DNA from: Planctomycetaceae bacterium
GTDB taxonomy: Bacteria > Planctomycetota > Planctomycetia > Pirellulales > Pirellulaceae
Reading direction: 5' to 3'
DNA length: 64,000 bases
NCBI GenBank assembly: GCA_020638975.1
Contig: JACKHN010000027.1
Location: 1 to 64,000 of the forward strand
Below are positions 61,723 through 64,000 of this stretch, piece by piece. The notes beneath the pieces are model-generated. The model was not told the origin of the DNA and ran no database searches. It was given only the letters and a program-made list of their open reading frames with translations. The position numbers and the translations under genes are program-made. Positions within the stretch are counted from its first letter, which is position 1. The number at the start of each line of letters is the position of its first letter.

Positions 61723-62931
61723 TTACGAGCCTCTCGCAATCTTCCAAAGAAAGCGATCGCTCCGAACGTACAATGCGCCGCCAGAGATTGCCGGTGACCC
61801 TTTGATCTCGTCGCTGAACTCGTTCGAACTCACGACTTCACCCTTCTCGCCGAGTTGCACGACCTTGGCGGCGCCGTCGCTGTTAATGCAGTACATGCGG
61901 TCGCCGGCCACTACGGGAGTCGACCAATACTTCCCGCCCACGCGAAGTTGCCACAGCCGATCCCCCGTGGCGACATCACCGCACGAGAGAACGCCCGAGC
62001 TGTTCATCGTATAAACGCGGTCGCCAACGACGATCGGGCTGGCCGGACTGGGACTCAACTGACTCGAGTCCCAGGCCAGCGAGGGTACGGTCGCGTCAGG
62101 AGCGAGCTTGAGGACGGTTAGGCCATTCGCGGGAATAAAGATGTGGTCTTCGCTGACGGCAACCGAGGGCGTTGTCGAGCAGGGGACGTCGTATCGCCAC
62201 AACTCTTCCCCCGTCATGGAATCATGAGCGGTCAGCCCCGAACCACTTTGTAACAAAACAACTCGACTTCCTTCGCGTTTCCCAGGCATTGCGATGGGAG
62301 ATACCCAGTTCGCTCGGCGATCACGATCGACGCGCCAACGCGTTTCTCCCGTTGCAACATCAATGCCTGCTGCGAACGAATCACCCTGGTTCTCGATTTG
62401 CACAACGACCGTCTCGCCGACGACAACTGGCGACGATGCCATGCCGATATCGTTGCCCGCCTTGGGGTAGTCGAAGGCCAATCCGCGGTACCAAAGCAAG
62501 TTACCATCCAAATCTAGACACACGAGATCGTTGGACGAATAAAAGGCAAAAATCCTCTTTCCGTCACTGGCTGGCGTCGGAGCGGCGACCGCACTGAAGG
62601 GATGAGTCAACGTGCGGCCCGTCGCCCAGAACTCGCGCTGCCAGACTTCTTCGCCGGTTCTGTTGTCGAAGCACACGACATGCAGTCGATCTTGCTTCAC
62701 GCCGCTTGAGCAGGTGACATACGTTCGGCCATCGACCACGATGGGGCCTGACGCACCACGACCGGGAAGATTCGCCTTCCAGGCAACATTGTTCGTCTCA
62801 CTCCACGAATCTGGAGGCGCCGCGTCCGGAGACAAGCTCGCGCCATTCACTCCACGGAATTGAAGCCAGTCGGCACCACACAGGAAGGCGACGGACAATA
62901 CTGCCAGCAGGCAGGTGACAGACCGAGACAT
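61723..62931 (-). CDS. Secreted PQQ-like beta-propeller repeat protein
   Basis: A 402-residue exported propeller. After a signal peptide (MSRSVTCLLAVLSVAFLCG) come propeller blades with repeated Trp-docking motifs, for example NRTGEEVWQREFWATG, DSMTGEELWRYDVPCS, and SGVLSCGDVATGDRLWQLRV, plus metal-free substitutions of a true alcohol dehydrogenase. It lacks the catalytic Asp and the disulfide of methanol dehydrogenase, so it is a structural or binding protein rather than a PQQ enzyme. It may form a unit with the partial gene at 62999, but the function is unknown. Confidence 0.85.
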   Translation of the reverse strand: MSRSVTCLLAVLSVAFLCGADWLQFRGVNGASLSPDAAPPDSWSETNNVAWKANLPGRGASGPIVVDGRTYVTCSSGVKQDRLHVVCFDNRTGEEVWQREFWATGRTLTHPFSAVAAPTPASDGKRIFAFYSSNDLVCLDLDGNLLWYRGLAFDYPKAGNDIGMASSPVVVGETVVVQIENQGDSFAAGIDVATGETRWRVDRDRRANWVSPIAMPGKREGSRVVLLQSGSGLTAHDSMTGEELWRYDVPCSTTPSVAVSEDHIFIPANGLTVLKLAPDATVPSLAWDSSQLSPSPASPIVVGDRVYTMNSSGVLSCGDVATGDRLWQLRVGGKYWSTPVVAGDRMYCINSDGAAKVVQLGEKGEVVSSNEFSDEIKGSPAISGGALYVRSDRFLWKIARGS

Positions 62932-62998
62932 ATGAGTAATTCCCTAGATGGTCAATGTTGTTCGTAAAAAATCATTTAGCAGTCGGCTCGTTTGCCGC

Positions 62999-64000
62999 TC
63001 AGTTTTTGGCGAGCACTGCGGTTCCCAGTTCGTCACAGACTCGCAACTGGAACTGCCACCGCTGTGCCCACGATTCCTCTTGCTCGTTCTGGCAGACCTT
63101 CACCAGGATCTCGTTCGAACCTTTCTTGAGTTGCCCGTGAGCAACATACTGATCGACTTCCATACCCGCATGGTACACCTGATTTGCGGTTAGCAGTTCA
63201 CCGTTCAACCAGATCTTATTCGCGTTGATACAGCCCACGCGAATCTCAATCTCTCTGGCTTGCTCGCTCTCGAACTTCGAGAAAGCGTATCCAACTGCGC
63301 CTTTGTGCTCGTCAGTTAGCTTATAGTCGTTGCCATCCTTAGGGCGCTCGAAGATTTCGTTCAGATCGACGATGCCAAATTCGTCGCTTGTGCGATGTTG
63401 CTTCCACTGGACATTGCCGACTTTGCCCTCGTAAGTCGCGGCGAGATCGATGCCCTTTTCTGGTGCATAAGCGACGTCAAAGCCTTTGCCGTCGACATTG
63501 TCGAACGGACCGATCAGCTGCCACTCCATTACAAAGCCCATATGACGCGGTACGTCAACCTGCTGGCCAAACGACTTTAGCTTTCCCGAAGCCTCCTTGA
63601 TCTGATCCAATTCGCGGGCTGCCGCGAACGCCTTGGCATAGATGTCGGTTGCTTCGTTCTTCTTCCCTGCCTTTTCTTCGGCAGCCGCATTCTGCAACGC
63701 AAGAGCGACGGCATCACGGCGCAGCTCAAGGCTGGGATCATTCAACAATCCAGGAATCAAGCGTTCTTCGGCGGAGTCGTCAATTCCCGCAATCAACTCG
63801 TATGCCAAACGGCGAGCACGTGGAGCCTGACGCGTATCGGCGAGAAATCCCTCTAAAGCTTCGACAGGCAATTGGCCGCCTTGCTTGACTTGACGCTGGG
63901 CAATCGCTTCGACCGCCGCGCGAAACCAGTTCTCGCTTAGCCGTCCGGCACCCTGCATGCCGGCGAGCACCGCGGGCAGTTGCTCCGCATTCGCTTGGGC
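62999..64000 (-). CDS. HEAT-like repeat protein, C-terminal part (cut by window end)
   Basis: The frame is open to the edge of the window, so the start is missing. The visible part has helical repeats (VEAIAQRQVKQGGQLPVEAL, RRLAYELIAGIDDSAEERLI, LLNDPSLELRRDAVALALQN) as in HEAT-type proteins, then a galactose-binding-like domain (WQLIGPFDNVDGKGFDVAYAPEKG, IRVGCINANKIWLNGELLTA, GSNEILVKVCQNEQE). The combination is common in planctomycete secreted proteins linked to carbohydrate binding. It is upstream of the propeller gene on the same strand with 67 bases between. Confidence 0.8.
   Translation of the reverse strand, partial: AQANAEQLPAVLAGMQGAGRLSENWFRAAVEAIAQRQVKQGGQLPVEALEGFLADTRQAPRARRLAYELIAGIDDSAEERLIPGLLNDPSLELRRDAVALALQNAAAEEKAGKKNEATDIYAKAFAAARELDQIKEASGKLKSFGQQVDVPRHMGFVMEWQLIGPFDNVDGKGFDVAYAPEKGIDLAATYEGKVGNVQWKQHRTSDEFGIVDLNEIFERPKDGNDYKLTDEHKGAVGYAFSKFESEQAREIEIRVGCINANKIWLNGELLTANQVYHAGMEVDQYVAHGQLKKGSNEILVKVCQNEQEESWAQRWQFQLRVCDELGTAVLAKN

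Noticed and set aside
61723..62931. PQQ-dependent alcohol dehydrogenase
   Set aside because: The propeller repeats are present, but the protein is too short and lacks the catalytic Asp and vicinal Cys pair.

Overview
The window reads as chromosomal DNA of a planctomycete, most likely of the Pirellulales. The evidence is a paired planctomycete-type cytochrome/DUF1549/DUF1553 protein and DUF1501 protein with a twin-arginine signal, a 1370-residue protein carrying five haem-binding motifs, a PA14-like domain and a sorbosone-dehydrogenase-like propeller, a DUF6065 protein, many secreted proteins of unknown function, frequent GTG/TTG starts with patchy Shine-Dalgarno sequences, and abundant short hairpin repeats between genes. 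No single marker gene fixes the genus.

Layout. 0.2-10.6 kb: tmRNA gene (minus), a small membrane protein, two oligopeptide ABC transporter ATPases, monomeric isocitrate dehydrogenase, a large MscS-type channel and CorA. 10.8-12.3 kb: a phosphate-selective-type porin. 12.6-22.5 kb: an accessory cluster with three family 2 glycosyltransferases (two are paralogues), a family 25 glycosyltransferase, a remnant of a phytanoyl-CoA dioxygenase-like gene, an ATP-grasp-like protein, a DUF6065/HExxH fusion protein of the peptide beta-hydroxylase type, and directly upstream of it a 57-residue peptide gene that is a candidate modified-peptide precursor. 22.5-24.0 kb: a 1.5 kb gene-poor stretch full of repeats. 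24.0-30.5 kb: ArsR-type regulator, SpoU-type methyltransferase, esterase, SMP-30 lactonase, a PHP-type metallohydrolase, a J-domain protein, and the coupled genes rnpA and yidD. 30.5-33.4 kb: an iron(II) uptake operon with two feoA genes, feoB and a cysteine-rich partner. 33.4-35.1 kb: a mobile-element nest in which an IS630-family element with a -1 frameshift lies between MITE-like repeats. 35.5-40.7 kb: a small protein, YjbQ, holB-tmk and a TolC-like lipoprotein. 41.3-46.3 kb: the DUF1549/1553 and DUF1501 pair, a CsrA-receiver fusion and tRNA-Lys. 46.6-54.8 kb: CutA, an alpha/beta hydrolase next to a metallophosphoesterase, the five-haem protein and a TerB-like protein. 54.8-64 kb: an unknown protein with a MoxR ATPase, a DapA-family aldolase, a secreted protein, a zinc-ribbon protein, aroA, a PQQ-like propeller protein and a partial HEAT-like protein cut by the window edge.

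The two most notable items are the HExxH/DUF6065 enzyme with its upstream peptide gene inside a glycosyltransferase cluster, which looks like a peptide-modification system, and the protein at 45.4 kb that joins a complete CsrA RNA-binding domain to a receiver-like domain. The repeat content is also informative: at least five families of short inverted-repeat elements occur, and one of them shares its terminal sequence with the IS630 element next to it.
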